Below are positions 1 through 7,802 of a stretch of DNA of 29,369 bases, piece after piece. The position numbers were made by a program, and so were the translations under genes. Origin of the DNA: an uncultured Agathobacter sp. GTDB lineage: Bacteria; Bacillota; Clostridia; Lachnospirales; Lachnospiraceae. The stretch lies in the NCBI GenBank assembly GCA_934365945.1, contig CAKRNE010000024.1, forward strand, positions 1-29,369, given 5' to 3'. The notes below the pieces were generated by a model that saw only the letters and a list, made by a program, of their open reading frames with translations, searched no databases and was not told the DNA's origin. Each line of letters begins with the position of its first letter. The first letter of the stretch is position 1.

Positions 1-813
1 CTATCTAATAGTGAAATTGATTCCGTGAGGTCACAAATTGTGACCTCACGGAAAAAGGATTTTTTTGCTGGCCAGGAAGGCGGACGTAGATATTTACCAT
101 ACGTATTTACAGAGCAAGGAATTTATATGCTTGCAACAGTTCTTCGTGGAAAATTAGCGGAACAACAAAGTATATTTATTATGCGTACTTTTAGGGAGAT
201 GCGTCACTATATTAGGCAGAATCAGCAATTTGTTACTAGAAATGAAATGGAGCTTTTAACAGCAAAAGTTGGAACGATAACGGAGAGGCAGAACCGAATG
301 GAGAATAAGGTAGATTCAATTCAAAAAGATGTGAATATCTTAGCAGATAATTTTATTACCGATAAAGACAAGAAGAATTTTGTGATTTATAAAGGCCAGA
401 AGTTAGAGGCTGACATTGCTTACATAGAAATCTATCAGCAAGCAAAGAAATCAATCTATGTTGTGGATGATTATATGAATGCAAAGTCATTACAACATCT
501 TTCCCAAAAGGCTGATGGTGTGGAGGTTGTTTTGTTCACAGAAAATGTAAAAGGTGGGAAGGGATTTCTTACAAAATCTTTAGTGACAGATTTTCAAAAT
601 GAATATCCTTCTCTTCAAATTAAGCCTAATCCAGATTGTCATGACAGGTTAATTGTACTTGATTATGGTGAGGAGACAGAACTGGTTTATCACTGCGGAG
701 CATCCAGTAAAGATGCAGGAAAGAAACTTTGTGCAATTAATCAGATTACAGAAACCGCAATTATTCATCCGGTAATAGATAGATTACTTTTGCTGCCGGA
801 TAAACAAATATAA
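1..813 (+). CDS. ORF6N domain protein with PLD-like C-terminal domain (5' partial)
   Basis: The reading frame is open to the left window edge, so the true start lies outside; the ATG-like triplet at 25 is internal. The N-terminal part reads RSQIVTS...GGRRYLPYVFTEQG, the conserved core of ORF6N/KilA-like DNA-binding domains found in phage and mobile-element proteins. A predicted coiled coil follows (TAKVGTITERQNRMENKVDS region). The last ~130 residues look like a phospholipase-D-like fold: IYVVDDYMN, then VEVVLFTEN, then the H-D-R-x-I-V-L-D element near residue 208, which resembles the single HxK/R...D motif of PLD-like nuclease or sensor domains. Known of the family: ORF6N proteins bind DNA, and many have swapped C-termini. 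The precise role is not known. A terminator follows at 881-934, and the DNA at 21-53 is a perfect palindrome inside the coding sequence. Confidence 0.8.
   Translation, partial: LSNSEIDSVRSQIVTSRKKDFFAGQEGGRRYLPYVFTEQGIYMLATVLRGKLAEQQSIFIMRTFREMRHYIRQNQQFVTRNEMELLTAKVGTITERQNRMENKVDSIQKDVNILADNFITDKDKKNFVIYKGQKLEADIAYIEIYQQAKKSIYVVDDYMNAKSLQHLSQKADGVEVVLFTENVKGGKGFLTKSLVTDFQNEYPSLQIKPNPDCHDRLIVLDYGEETELVYHCGASSKDAGKKLCAINQITETAIIHPVIDRLLLLPDKQI
21..53. repeat. Perfect intragenic palindrome in the ORF6N gene
   Basis: Two 16-bp arms (TTCCGTGAGGTCACAA and its exact reverse complement) are separated by one A. The palindrome encodes the conserved SVRSQIVTSRK stretch of ORF6N, so it may simply follow from the codons, but a 16-bp perfect arm is long for chance. 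Confidence 0.75.
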
Positions 814-880
814 CTTTAAGGAAAACTGGAACTATATATTAAGCAAAGACCACACCAAAGAATAGAGATGAATAAGAAAT

Positions 881-934
881 AGCCCAATTTCGTATTTAGG
901 ATATGTTCCCCAGAACGAAAAATGGGCTTTTTTT
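881..934 (+). terminator. Rho-independent terminator after the ORF6N gene
   Basis: The arm AGCCCAATTTCGT (881-893) pairs with ACGAAAAATGGGCT (915-928, one small bulge), and a run of T follows to 934. It sits about 70 bp past the stop of the ORF6N gene. Confidence 0.75.
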
Positions 935-977
935 ATGTTGATAAAAACTTGATACAGGCAGACTGCTTTTGGGAGAA

Positions 978-1166
978 GATTTGAGGTACAAAAATTGTAC
1001 CGCAAATATAAGTTCAAAAAGTCGTTATAATCTTCATGTATTTACAGAGTAAGGAGGATTCGAAGATGGTACATCTATGGATAAAGAAAGAGCAATGGGA
1101 ATAATAAAACATGAAAAATCAAAGAGTGATAAAAAGGTATTTCAGTATATTAAAGAACGTGATTAG
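978..1166 (+). pseudogene. Remnant of a second ORF6N-domain gene
   Basis: The frame starting at 978 reads DLRYKNCTANISSKSRYNL, then HVFTE, a stop (TAA at 1050), then G. This aligns with the ORF6N core LRxQxxTSN...RYxPYVFTEQG seen intact at the start of this window; the stop replaces the conserved Gln (CAA to TAA). The same frame stays open after the stop to TAG at 1164-1166 and could encode MDKERAMGIIKHEK...FQYIKERD, which I do not recognise. There is no convincing start upstream. This is a decayed fragment, probably of phage or mobile-element origin. Confidence 0.6.
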
Positions 1167-1256
1167 CCTTTTATAGGTATAAAGATCTGGAAAAAATATT
1201 AAATAAAATGTGAGTATATCCCTGCAAATCGCATAAAATATTGTGTAGCCATATAA

Positions 1257-1447
1257 ATAATCCACTCGCCGGGTGAACCAAGAATGTACAGAATTACATT
1301 AGTGCCACATATCCGGACGGACATACGGAGGTGCTGTTTACACCATTGGCACCATTTGAAACACCGGATGCTCTTGATAGAATCTGTGAAGAGTACAATA
1401 GGGTAATTGGAAATTTATGTAAATTTATAGACATTTCATTATCGTAA
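1257..1447 (+). pseudogene. Fic-family protein remnant (frameshifted)
   Basis: Two adjacent frames together read HSPGEPR (1263-1283), then after a frameshift VQNYISATYPDGHTEVLFTP, then LAPFETPDALDRICEEYNRVIGN (from 1286). This is the segment of Fic/DOC proteins before the catalytic HPFxxGNGR motif; SPGExR followed by QNxI is typical of the family. The HPFxxGNGR motif is absent and the frame stops at 1445, so no AMP-transferase activity is possible. The promoter of the next gene lies over its 3' end. Confidence 0.65.
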
Positions 1448-1456
1448 AGCTATAAT
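1428..1456 (+). promoter_or_regulatory. Predicted sigma-A promoter for the diguanylate cyclase gene
   Basis: TAGACA (1428-1433), 17-bp spacer, TATAAT (1451-1456). It lies 50 bp before the likely start codon and inside the Fic remnant. Confidence 0.65.
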
Positions 1457-1505
1457 ATTAAAATCATATGGAACAGATAGGCATTGATTTTAGAAAGTGA
1501 TACAA

Positions 1506-3284
1506 ATGAGAAAGCTAAAAAAGAGATTCATTGTTCCGGCAGTGGTATTTGTATTGGGCATGTGTGCGTTAATCGGCACGATATATGTAGTCGGCGAGAC
1601 GCAGGAGCAGCAGAACAGGACAAAAGCGAAGCTCAATGCGATGACATATGCGGAGCGTATAAAAGGCGAGCTTATGGAGGAAATCGGAGTTACCGATACC
1701 TTAAAGCAGGTTGTCATAAGCAATGATGGAAATATAAATAGTTTTAATGGTGTTGCAGCAAATATGATGGACGATTCGATTCAGAGTATACAGATAGCAC
1801 CGAATGGAGTTGTGACGGAAATATACCCTGAGGAGGGTAATGAATCCGGTAAGATAGATCTGATAAATGATAGTGACAGAGGAGAGACTTCACGCTATGC
1901 GAGGGATAATGACACTGTGATTATGCAGGGACCGTTTGAGCTGAAGCAGGGCGGATATGGCATAGCTGTGCGCAATCCGGTTTATTTAGACGATGGAAAT
2001 GGGCAGAAGAGCTTTTGGGGCTTCACAATTGTTATACTGAAGGTTCCGGAAATATTTTCTGAATCTGTAGAGGCTCTTTCTAATTTTGGATATAAGTACA
2101 GTCTGCAGAAGTGTGCTTCGCCGTGGGATGATACGTATGAGTGGGTTTACGGTTCAAAGGAAGAACTGGACAATCCGGTGATATATAACTTTGACGTATA
2201 TGGAGACAAGTGGAGGCTTGAGATTTTCCCAAAGAGCGGGGTTTACAATAACAGATATCTGCTATACCTGTTCATCGGAGGTGCAGTTATTGTCCTGCTT
2301 TTGGCAGGGCTTACAGCGGCATTGATTTCCATCAATGAGAATAGAAAAAATTTCAAGAGGCTTGCTGTGACAGACGCACTGACAGGTATCTACAACAGGC
2401 ATGGCTTTGATGAGCAGGTTGAGCAATATATGAGACTAAACCCGCAAAAGCACTGTGTTGTGGCGATGCTTGATATTGATGATTTCAAGCTGGTAAACGA
2501 TGTGTATGGACACGCAGCGGGTGATGGTGCACTGCAGAAGCTTGCAGAGAGCATGAAGCAATATTTTTCAAAGGATGTCATACTCGGCAGAAACGGGGGC
2601 GATGAGTTTAGCATTTTCATGCCGGATTGCACGGTTGTGGAGGTTAAGCCTTTTCTTAAGAAGTTTACAGAGGAAACCAGGAAATTTTATTGTAAAGGTG
2701 AAGAGCGTGCATTTACTATTTCACTGGGCTTTGCGGAGTATCCTGTTTTTGCTGATGACCGTTCCCAGCTCATGCGGTGTGCGGACATGGCACTTTATGA
2801 GGTGAAAATGCGTGGGAAGAACGGCTGCATGGCATATCGTGAGGGTGAGCATGTAAAGAGCCGCGCAAAGCTTGCTTTTGCAGTGAAGGATATTATTGAA
2901 AATATGCCGGGAGCTTTCATTGTTTACAGGGCAGATAAAGAAAATGATGAGATTCTGCTTGCAAACAATGAGCTGCTTAGGCTTACAGGCTGTAAAAATA
3001 TGGACGAGCTGCTTGCATATACAGATAAGAGCTTCCGCAATCTGATACGCCGGGATGAACAGGAAAGCTGTCAAAAAAGCATATGGTCGCAGCTTGACGG
3101 AGGTCATTCAAATGATTATATTTTCTTTCATATGCGAAAAGCAGACGGCACATATATTTCAGTGCTCGACCATGGCAGGATAGTGGATTCAGTGCACAAT
3201 GGCAGAGTATTTTATGTGATGATTATGGACTTAAAGTCACTGCAGAGGCACTATGGAGACTGCCTGGAGCTGGTGGAGAAGTAG
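1506..3284 (+). CDS. Membrane diguanylate cyclase: CHASE-GGDEF-PAS
   Basis: Predicted to make cyclic di-GMP from two GTP in response to an extracytoplasmic signal. The first ~25 residues form a membrane anchor (FIVPAVVFVLGMCALIGTIYV). The outside region carries a CHASE sensor domain, with SIQIAPNGVVTEIYP and the hallmark QGPFELKQGGYGIAVRNPVY stretch (PNGVV and GPxELxQGG are typical). A second membrane segment lies at about 250-275. The GGDEF domain has DALTGIYNR and an intact GGDEF motif at about 364-368 (RNGGDEF). I see no clear RxxD inhibitory site just before it. A PAS-like domain follows (MPGAFIVYRAD ... TYISVLDHGRI). I chose ATG 1506 over GTG 1497 because it starts directly before the basic MRKLKKR anchor; neither has a strong ribosome site. 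Confident in the class, not in the signal sensed. Confidence 0.9.
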   Translation: MRKLKKRFIVPAVVFVLGMCALIGTIYVVGETQEQQNRTKAKLNAMTYAERIKGELMEEIGVTDTLKQVVISNDGNINSFNGVAANMMDDSIQSIQIAPNGVVTEIYPEEGNESGKIDLINDSDRGETSRYARDNDTVIMQGPFELKQGGYGIAVRNPVYLDDGNGQKSFWGFTIVILKVPEIFSESVEALSNFGYKYSLQKCASPWDDTYEWVYGSKEELDNPVIYNFDVYGDKWRLEIFPKSGVYNNRYLLYLFIGGAVIVLLLAGLTAALISINENRKNFKRLAVTDALTGIYNRHGFDEQVEQYMRLNPQKHCVVAMLDIDDFKLVNDVYGHAAGDGALQKLAESMKQYFSKDVILGRNGGDEFSIFMPDCTVVEVKPFLKKFTEETRKFYCKGEERAFTISLGFAEYPVFADDRSQLMRCADMALYEVKMRGKNGCMAYREGEHVKSRAKLAFAVKDIIENMPGAFIVYRADKENDEILLANNELLRLTGCKNMDELLAYTDKSFRNLIRRDEQESCQKSIWSQLDGGHSNDYIFFHMRKADGTYISVLDHGRIVDSVHNGRVFYVMIMDLKSLQRHYGDCLELVEK

Positions 3285-3287
3285 AAA

Positions 3288-3328
3288 AAGCAGATTGTGA
3301 ACAAATGCGTTCACAATCTGCTTATTTT
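3288..3328. terminator. Bidirectional terminator between the GGDEF gene and pyrC
   Basis: Arms of 15 bp (AAGCAGATTGTGAAC and its reverse complement, 3288-3302 and 3309-3323) with a 6-nt loop. There are A residues before and T residues after, so it can end transcription from both converging genes. Confidence 0.8.
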
Positions 3329-3345
3329 AATAGTACATCCACAAT

Positions 3346-4629
3346 TTATCTATCCGAATAAATCACATTTCCACCGCATACGGTATACTTCACCTTACCG
3401 GTCAGTTCCATGCCTGTAAAAGGTGTGTTTGATGATTTGGATGCATATTCGCTTGGTACCCATTTTTCGTCAGGATCAAAGATGACAAAATCTGCAGCAG
3501 CACCCTCTGAGATAGTACCGTAAGGCATGTGGTACAGCCTGGCAGGGTTGATAGTCATCTTTTCCAAAAGCTCAAGCATGCTCAGATGTCCCGGTTTGAC
3601 AAGGCTTGTGATACCAAGGGCAAGAGATGTCTCAAGGCCGATGATACCGCTTGGAGCTTCGGTCACGGGCTTTGATTTTTCCTCGGTGCTGTGAGGCGCA
3701 TGATCTGTTGCGATAAGGTCAATTGTGCCGTCGATAAGTCCCTCGATAATCTTTTGACGGTCTGCTTCAGTGCGAAGAGGCGGATTCATCTTGGCAAGGG
3801 TGCCATGCTCTAGGACAGCATCCTCAGTCAGTGTGAAGTGATGAGGAGTGGCCTCGGCGTGGAGCCTTGCACCAAGCTTTTTGTAGGTGCGGACTATATC
3901 AACGGATACACCGGAGCTGATGTGCTGTATCACAACATCGGCACCACTGCGCAGCGCAAGCAGACAGTCTCTTGCGACAAGAGCCTCCTCAGCGATGGAT
4001 GGCGAGCCGTAGATACCGAGAGCGTCAGATACTTTTCCGTGGTTGATGCCGTTGTTTGTGATAAATGCAGGGTCCTCCTCATGGAGACTTATCGGCATGT
4101 CAAGCCTTGCGGCATTTTGCATGGCGCTGTAGCAGAAGGCGGCATTTGTAAGCGGGATGCCGTCGTCGGTAAAGCCACAGGCTCCGGCTTCCTTTAATGC
4201 TGTCATGTCAACCTCATCCTGTCCTTTGAGTGAGTGCGATATTGCAGCAGCCTGATACATGCGGATTTTTTCCTGCTTTCCACGTGCCAGGTTGTCCTTT
4301 AGTGTATCCACATTGTCCACTGTCGGCTTTGTGTTTGCCATGCACACGACAGTTGTGAAGCCACCCTTTGCAGCAGCTAGGGAACCGGTGTGGATATCCT
4401 CCTTGTATGTGAAGCCCGGATCACGGAAATGCACATGTGTGTCGATAAGTCCCGGTCCGACAATCATTCCGGATGCATCTATTATTTCTTCGTTTTCAGT
4501 TGCAGCAGCGTCTGACGCACATGAGATGTCAGGTGCTATTTTTACTATTTTCCCATCTTTTACAAGTATATCCATATGTTCGTAGAGACCTGATGCCGGG
4601 TCAGCTACAATACCATTTTTTATAATCAT
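3346..4629 (-). CDS. pyrC: Dihydroorotase (class I)
   Basis: Catalyses reversible ring closure of N-carbamoyl-aspartate to dihydroorotate, the third step of pyrimidine synthesis, in the cytoplasm. At 427 residues it has the usual class I length. Visible amidohydrolase motifs: GLIDTHVHFRDPG (metal-binding HxH near residue 64), GGFTTVVCMANTKP, the SLHEE region, VIQHIS, ATPHHF and LIATDHAPHS (the last metal Asp). The ATG is preceded on the minus strand by AGGAGG at proper spacing. It stands alone here: no other pyr genes are beside it, and it is divergent from the ABC operon. Its mRNA ends at the shared terminator at 3288-3328. Confidence 0.95.
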   Translation of the reverse strand: MIIKNGIVADPASGLYEHMDILVKDGKIVKIAPDISCASDAAATENEEIIDASGMIVGPGLIDTHVHFRDPGFTYKEDIHTGSLAAAKGGFTTVVCMANTKPTVDNVDTLKDNLARGKQEKIRMYQAAAISHSLKGQDEVDMTALKEAGACGFTDDGIPLTNAAFCYSAMQNAARLDMPISLHEEDPAFITNNGINHGKVSDALGIYGSPSIAEEALVARDCLLALRSGADVVIQHISSGVSVDIVRTYKKLGARLHAEATPHHFTLTEDAVLEHGTLAKMNPPLRTEADRQKIIEGLIDGTIDLIATDHAPHSTEEKSKPVTEAPSGIIGLETSLALGITSLVKPGHLSMLELLEKMTINPARLYHMPYGTISEGAAADFVIFDPDEKWVPSEYASKSSNTPFTGMELTGKVKYTVCGGNVIYSDR

Positions 4630-4671
4630 GATAATCCTCCTGTAGATTGTACTTATTTTCTGATATATCCT

Positions 4672-4680
4672 AGTATAACA
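4672..4680 (-). promoter_or_regulatory. Possible extended -10 promoter for pyrC
   Basis: On the minus strand the bases read TGTTATACT, an extended -10 (TGn plus TATACT), 43 bp before the pyrC start. The -35 is poor. I see no PyrR binding loop or attenuator in the short leader. Confidence 0.45.
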
Positions 4681-4844
4681 GTTTTAAACGAACTACACCA
4701 TATCACTTGCATATTTTACCGGTAGTACAAGAAAATAAAAGTTATTTAGAGAATGTTATCATAGTATAATGGAGAAGCACGAATTTGCAAACAAATTTCA
4801 AACAAAAATGAAAATTGAAAATGTATAGGATGGATAAAAGTATA

Positions 4845-4882
4845 TTGACAATCTGTATATAACTGTATATACTGTATATATA
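4845..4882 (+). promoter_or_regulatory. Promoter with GTATATAC operator for the GntR/ABC operon
   Basis: TTGACA (4845-4850), exactly 17 bp, TATACT (4868-4873). The -10 overlaps the palindrome GTATATAC (4865-4872), which fits the GT-N-TA-N-AC form reported for HutC-type GntR operators. Three direct copies of CTGTATAT(A) at 9-10 bp steps cover the spacer and -10 (4853-4880). A YtrA-type GntR repressor is encoded in this operon, so autoregulation is the natural inference. The bases between pyrC and this promoter (4681-4844) are AT-rich with no gene. Confidence 0.7.
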
Positions 4883-4971
4883 ACGAGCGGGGCAAAAAAA
4901 GCAAAATGAATAAATCGCAGGTGAATAAATGGCTAAGTAAAGAATGCCATTTGCATACAAAGGAGTAGCTT

Positions 4972-5991
4972 ATGAATAATGTATTGATAGTCAGAAATGT
5001 CAGCAAAACATTTGACAAATTCAAGCTGGACAATATTTCATTTGAAGTGCCGGGTGGAAGCATTGTAGGAGTAATCGGAAAGAACGGCTGTGGCAAGTCA
5101 ACACTTCTTTATGTTCTTATGGGGATGAAAGGGTCTGATTCGACAGACACCGGGATTGTGATAGACGGTGTGTGTCTGCAGACGGATGAGAAGGCATACA
5201 AGAAGAAAATAGCTTATGTATTCAGTGAATTGCCGTTTAGGGAAAATTTATCTGCTGTCTCGATAGGAAAATATTACGGCAGATATTACGATGGATTTGA
5301 TCAGAAAAAATACGAGGCTCTTCTTAAGCAGTATGGTCTTATCGATTTTCCGGGCGTACCTCTTAGAATTTCTAAAAGTAAAAAGGATATTATGAATGCC
5401 TCGGATTTTTCGCAGGGGCAGAAGATACTGCTGCAGCTTGTATTTGCACAGAGCTATGATGCGCAGGTGTACTTTTTTGATGAGCCTACGGGAAATCTGG
5501 ATGTTGAATTTCGTGATACATTTTATGAAACCATAAGGGAGCTTGCAGCAGATGAAAATAAATGTGTAATTTATGCAACACATCTTGTCGAGGAGCTTGA
5601 GCATTTCGCAGATTATATTTTATGGCTGCAAAAGAAAGACAATACCACAAGCAAATTCTATTATGGTTCGCTGGATGAGCTTAGGGATTCCTACAGACTT
5701 GTTTCCGGGGACAAGACACTGCTTGAGAGGATACCGAAGGAGCTTGTAGTCGGAGGGCGTTTGAGCGAAAGCTCGAATGAATTGCTGATAAAATATGATG
5801 AAGCAAAAATAAGCGCAAAGATAAATGATGAAATTGGATATGGTGAAACAGAAATAAATGATGAAATCGGATATGGTGCTACGAAGCTTGATAATGAAAT
5901 CAGGCAGCATATGAGATACGCAGAGCTTAAAGAAATCATGTACTACGTACAGAAGAACGAGATAATAAAAGAAAGTGGTGATGAGCAATGA
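4972..5991 (+). CDS. ABC transporter ATP-binding protein with C-terminal repeat tail
   Basis: Energises an ABC transporter, presumably with the membrane protein encoded next. The nucleotide-binding domain (about residues 1-225) shows Walker A GKNGCGKST near 36-44, a signature loop FSQGQKILLQL, Walker B VYFFDEPTGNLD, and a switch His in YATHLVEE. Most stand-alone exporter ATPases end near 230-250 residues; this one continues to 339. The extra tail contains three 11-residue units (INDEIGYGETE, INDEIGYGATK, LDNEIRQHMRY) that are a 33-bp tandem repeat in the DNA (5821-5919). The start has AAGGAG 9 bp before it. The stop overlaps the next start by four bases (ATGA). The layout with a GntR repressor resembles YtrA-type operons of Firmicutes; the substrate is unknown, and a toxic peptide or cell-wall antibiotic is only a guess. 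Confidence 0.85.
   Translation: MNNVLIVRNVSKTFDKFKLDNISFEVPGGSIVGVIGKNGCGKSTLLYVLMGMKGSDSTDTGIVIDGVCLQTDEKAYKKKIAYVFSELPFRENLSAVSIGKYYGRYYDGFDQKKYEALLKQYGLIDFPGVPLRISKSKKDIMNASDFSQGQKILLQLVFAQSYDAQVYFFDEPTGNLDVEFRDTFYETIRELAADENKCVIYATHLVEELEHFADYILWLQKKDNTTSKFYYGSLDELRDSYRLVSGDKTLLERIPKELVVGGRLSESSNELLIKYDEAKISAKINDEIGYGETEINDEIGYGATKLDNEIRQHMRYAELKEIMYYVQKNEIIKESGDEQ
5821..5919 (+). repeat. 33-bp in-frame tandem repeat (2 good copies, 1 degenerate)
   Basis: Units 5821-5853 and 5854-5886 share the first 25 bases but one (ATAAATGATGAAAT followed by t or c, then GGATATGGTG). Unit 5887-5919 is degenerate. They encode the INDEIGYG repeats at the end of the ABC ATPase. Confidence 0.8.
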
Positions 5992-6671
5992 TCAGGGATT
6001 ATTTTGAGAGAAAAAAGATATGGTTATCCAGTTCACCGGGGCATATCGGTTTGGCATTTATCGTATTGCTTGTGACAACACTGTGCGGAGTAGGGGGCTT
6101 TGTATTTGCAGGAGTGCTGTTTATGCTATCCATTGCAGTATTTAGAAGCCTCGAGATAAATAAGCTTTTACCCTTTTCAAAGAAGGAAAGAAAAACAAGA
6201 TTTTTGACAGAGGTGATGCTTGATTTACTGTGTTTAAGTGTTCCTCTTCTTATAAACATTGCGTTTATTGTGATAAGATACAGAAAGCTGGAGCTTTTTT
6301 CACATCCGGTTTATGTGGCGGTATGTTTTATTTCATATATCATAATTCTCGCACACTTTTCGATAAATGATATCTTTTGGAAAGCAGCAGAAGACAGCAG
6401 AAATTTAGAAAAGTGTTTAGCTGACGCGAGTGTTTCAAAATCTGTAAAAATATATGAGACTTTTATTGAGGTGGTAAAAATTGTTATATACATAGGGTTG
6501 TTTGTCTGTTTTATGACTATTATTACAAATGGCAGCTTTTCTGATATTGCAGGGATAGACAATGAATTCTATAAGTTTGGATGTATATCAGGGATTTTGT
6601 CAGGTACTATACTGGTGATAGACATGTTAAGAACTATTGGAGACAGAAATGAATATTTTCATACAGTCTAA
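5988..6671 (+). CDS. Integral membrane protein, likely ABC transporter permease
   Basis: A protein of 227 residues with about five hydrophobic segments (HIGLAFIVLLVTTLCGVGGF, LLCLSVPLLINIAFIVI, VYVAVCFISYIIILAHF, VIYIGLFVCFMTIIT, ISGILSGTILVIDML) and no motif I can name. It starts in the four-base ATGA overlap with the ABC ATPase gene, so the two are almost certainly translationally coupled; a role as the membrane partner of that ATPase is inferred from position. The 3' end overlaps the GntR gene by 23 bp. The family is not recognised beyond a permease-like membrane protein. Confidence 0.75.
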   Translation: MIRDYFERKKIWLSSSPGHIGLAFIVLLVTTLCGVGGFVFAGVLFMLSIAVFRSLEINKLLPFSKKERKTRFLTEVMLDLLCLSVPLLINIAFIVIRYRKLELFSHPVYVAVCFISYIIILAHFSINDIFWKAAEDSRNLEKCLADASVSKSVKIYETFIEVVKIVIYIGLFVCFMTIITNGSFSDIAGIDNEFYKFGCISGILSGTILVIDMLRTIGDRNEYFHTV

Positions 6672-7029
6672 GGGTGGCACGCCCATTTATGAGCAGATTG
6701 CCACGCAGATAAAGGAGGCAATACTTGCCGGAAAATTGAATAAGGATGATGCGCTTCCATCGATAAGGGCGCTTTCAGCGGACATTAAGGTCAGCGTCAT
6801 TACCACGAAAAAGGCATATGAGGAGCTTGAAAAGGAGAAAATGATATATTCGGTGCCGGGAAAGGGCTTTTTCGTGGATGATGCGGATATGGCATATCTC
6901 GAGGAAAAGAGGACCTTAAGTGTGGAGGAGGAGCTTGCAGCGGTTATAGAAAAGGCAAAGGCGGCAGAGCTTGATGAAGCAGAGTTTATTGATATGGTGA
7001 GGATACTTTGGGAGGAGGAAACATGCTAG
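6649..7029 (+). CDS. GntR-family transcriptional regulator, YtrA subfamily
   Basis: A DNA-binding repressor of 126 residues. The winged-helix domain fills residues 1-70: GGTPIYEQIATQIKEAILAG, LPSIRALSADIKVS, KKAYEELEKEKMI and SVPGKGFFV are textbook GntR elements. Only about 50 helical residues follow, the small dimerising tail of the YtrA subfamily, with no ligand domain of the FadR or UTRA type. I chose ATG 6649 over TTG 6637: TTGGAGA lies just before it and the protein then begins at MNIFIQ, as in relatives. It sits inside an ABC operon and probably represses it through the GTATATAC element at 4865-4872. The same element occurs at 8947-8954 before the MFS gene, so that gene may be a second target. 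Confidence 0.9.
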   Translation: MNIFIQSKGGTPIYEQIATQIKEAILAGKLNKDDALPSIRALSADIKVSVITTKKAYEELEKEKMIYSVPGKGFFVDDADMAYLEEKRTLSVEEELAAVIEKAKAAELDEAEFIDMVRILWEEETC

Positions 7030-7802
7030 AGGTTTTGAATTTATCTTACAGGACGAAAACCTTTTCTATGGAAAATGTCAGCTTTTCACTGGATGACGGA
7101 TATCTCATGACACTTTTGGGAAAGAATGGCGCAGGAAAAACTACGCTTTCTGATTTGGTGTACGGACGTCTTGAACCACTGAGTGGAAAGGTATTATGGA
7201 ATGGCATTGATGTCACCGGAATGAAGGCAATTGACAGCTATTGCGATAATTTTTCGGATAATATAGCTGCTAATGAAAGTGTGCGTGGCATTCTATATCA
7301 TGATGAGGTGGCATATGTCGGTGGAAGAAGCTGGTGTATAGAAGGGATTAGGGCTGACGAAAATATCAAGCTGTTAAGCTGTCTTTACAGCAGATGGGAT
7401 CAGAAGCATTTTGATGAAATGCTTGAAATGATGGAGTTCACTAAGGAAGAATATACGACAAAATTTGAGGAGCTTTCAACAGGAAAGCAGATGCAGCTCC
7501 AACTGGCTTTTGCTCTGGCAAGGCACCCAAAGCTTCTGCTTTTGGACGAGCCTATGGCAAATCTGGACCCGGTCGTAAAAACAGACATCTGGGAGCTTTT
7601 AATCCGAACAATAGAAAAAGAAAACATAAGCATCATAATCAGCACGCATCTGGTTGAGGAGGTCAATGACATAACTGACTATATCGGATTGCTTGATAAT
7701 GGCAGGCTTGTTAAATTCGGGGACAGGGAACAGATATTAAATGATGATTTAGGAAACAGAAATAAGAATCTCAGGGAATTACTGGAGGAAGAAAATGGAT
7801 AA
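7023..7802 (+). CDS. ABC transporter ATP-binding protein
   Basis: A 259-residue nucleotide-binding subunit: Walker A GKNGAGKTT (near 36-44), signature LSTGKQMQLQLAF, Walker B LLLLDEPMANLD, switch His in ISTHLVEE. I chose ATG 7023 because GGAGGAGG lies at 7011-7018 just before it; the stop of the GntR gene overlaps by seven bases. It overlaps the next gene by eight bases, and is paired with that membrane protein by position. The operon therefore encodes two ATPase/membrane pairs around one repressor, which could form one heteromeric transporter or two separate ones. Substrate unknown. Confidence 0.9.
   Translation: MLEVLNLSYRTKTFSMENVSFSLDDGYLMTLLGKNGAGKTTLSDLVYGRLEPLSGKVLWNGIDVTGMKAIDSYCDNFSDNIAANESVRGILYHDEVAYVGGRSWCIEGIRADENIKLLSCLYSRWDQKHFDEMLEMMEFTKEEYTTKFEELSTGKQMQLQLAFALARHPKLLLLDEPMANLDPVVKTDIWELLIRTIEKENISIIISTHLVEEVNDITDYIGLLDNGRLVKFGDREQILNDDLGNRNKNLRELLEEENG

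Noticed and set aside
832..1017. 61-residue minus-strand ORF
   Set aside because: It runs through the terminator of the ORF6N gene and is antisense to the second ORF6N remnant; no ribosome site.
4681..4844. Riboswitch or PyrR attenuator upstream of pyrC
   Set aside because: The pyrC leader is under 50 nt and has no terminator/antiterminator pair or PyrR-like loop.
4742..5096. Two minus-strand ORFs overlapping the ABC operon promoter
   Set aside because: Hydrophobic, Ile/Tyr/Leu-rich translations of AT-rich promoter DNA, opposite to a strong promoter and a real gene start.
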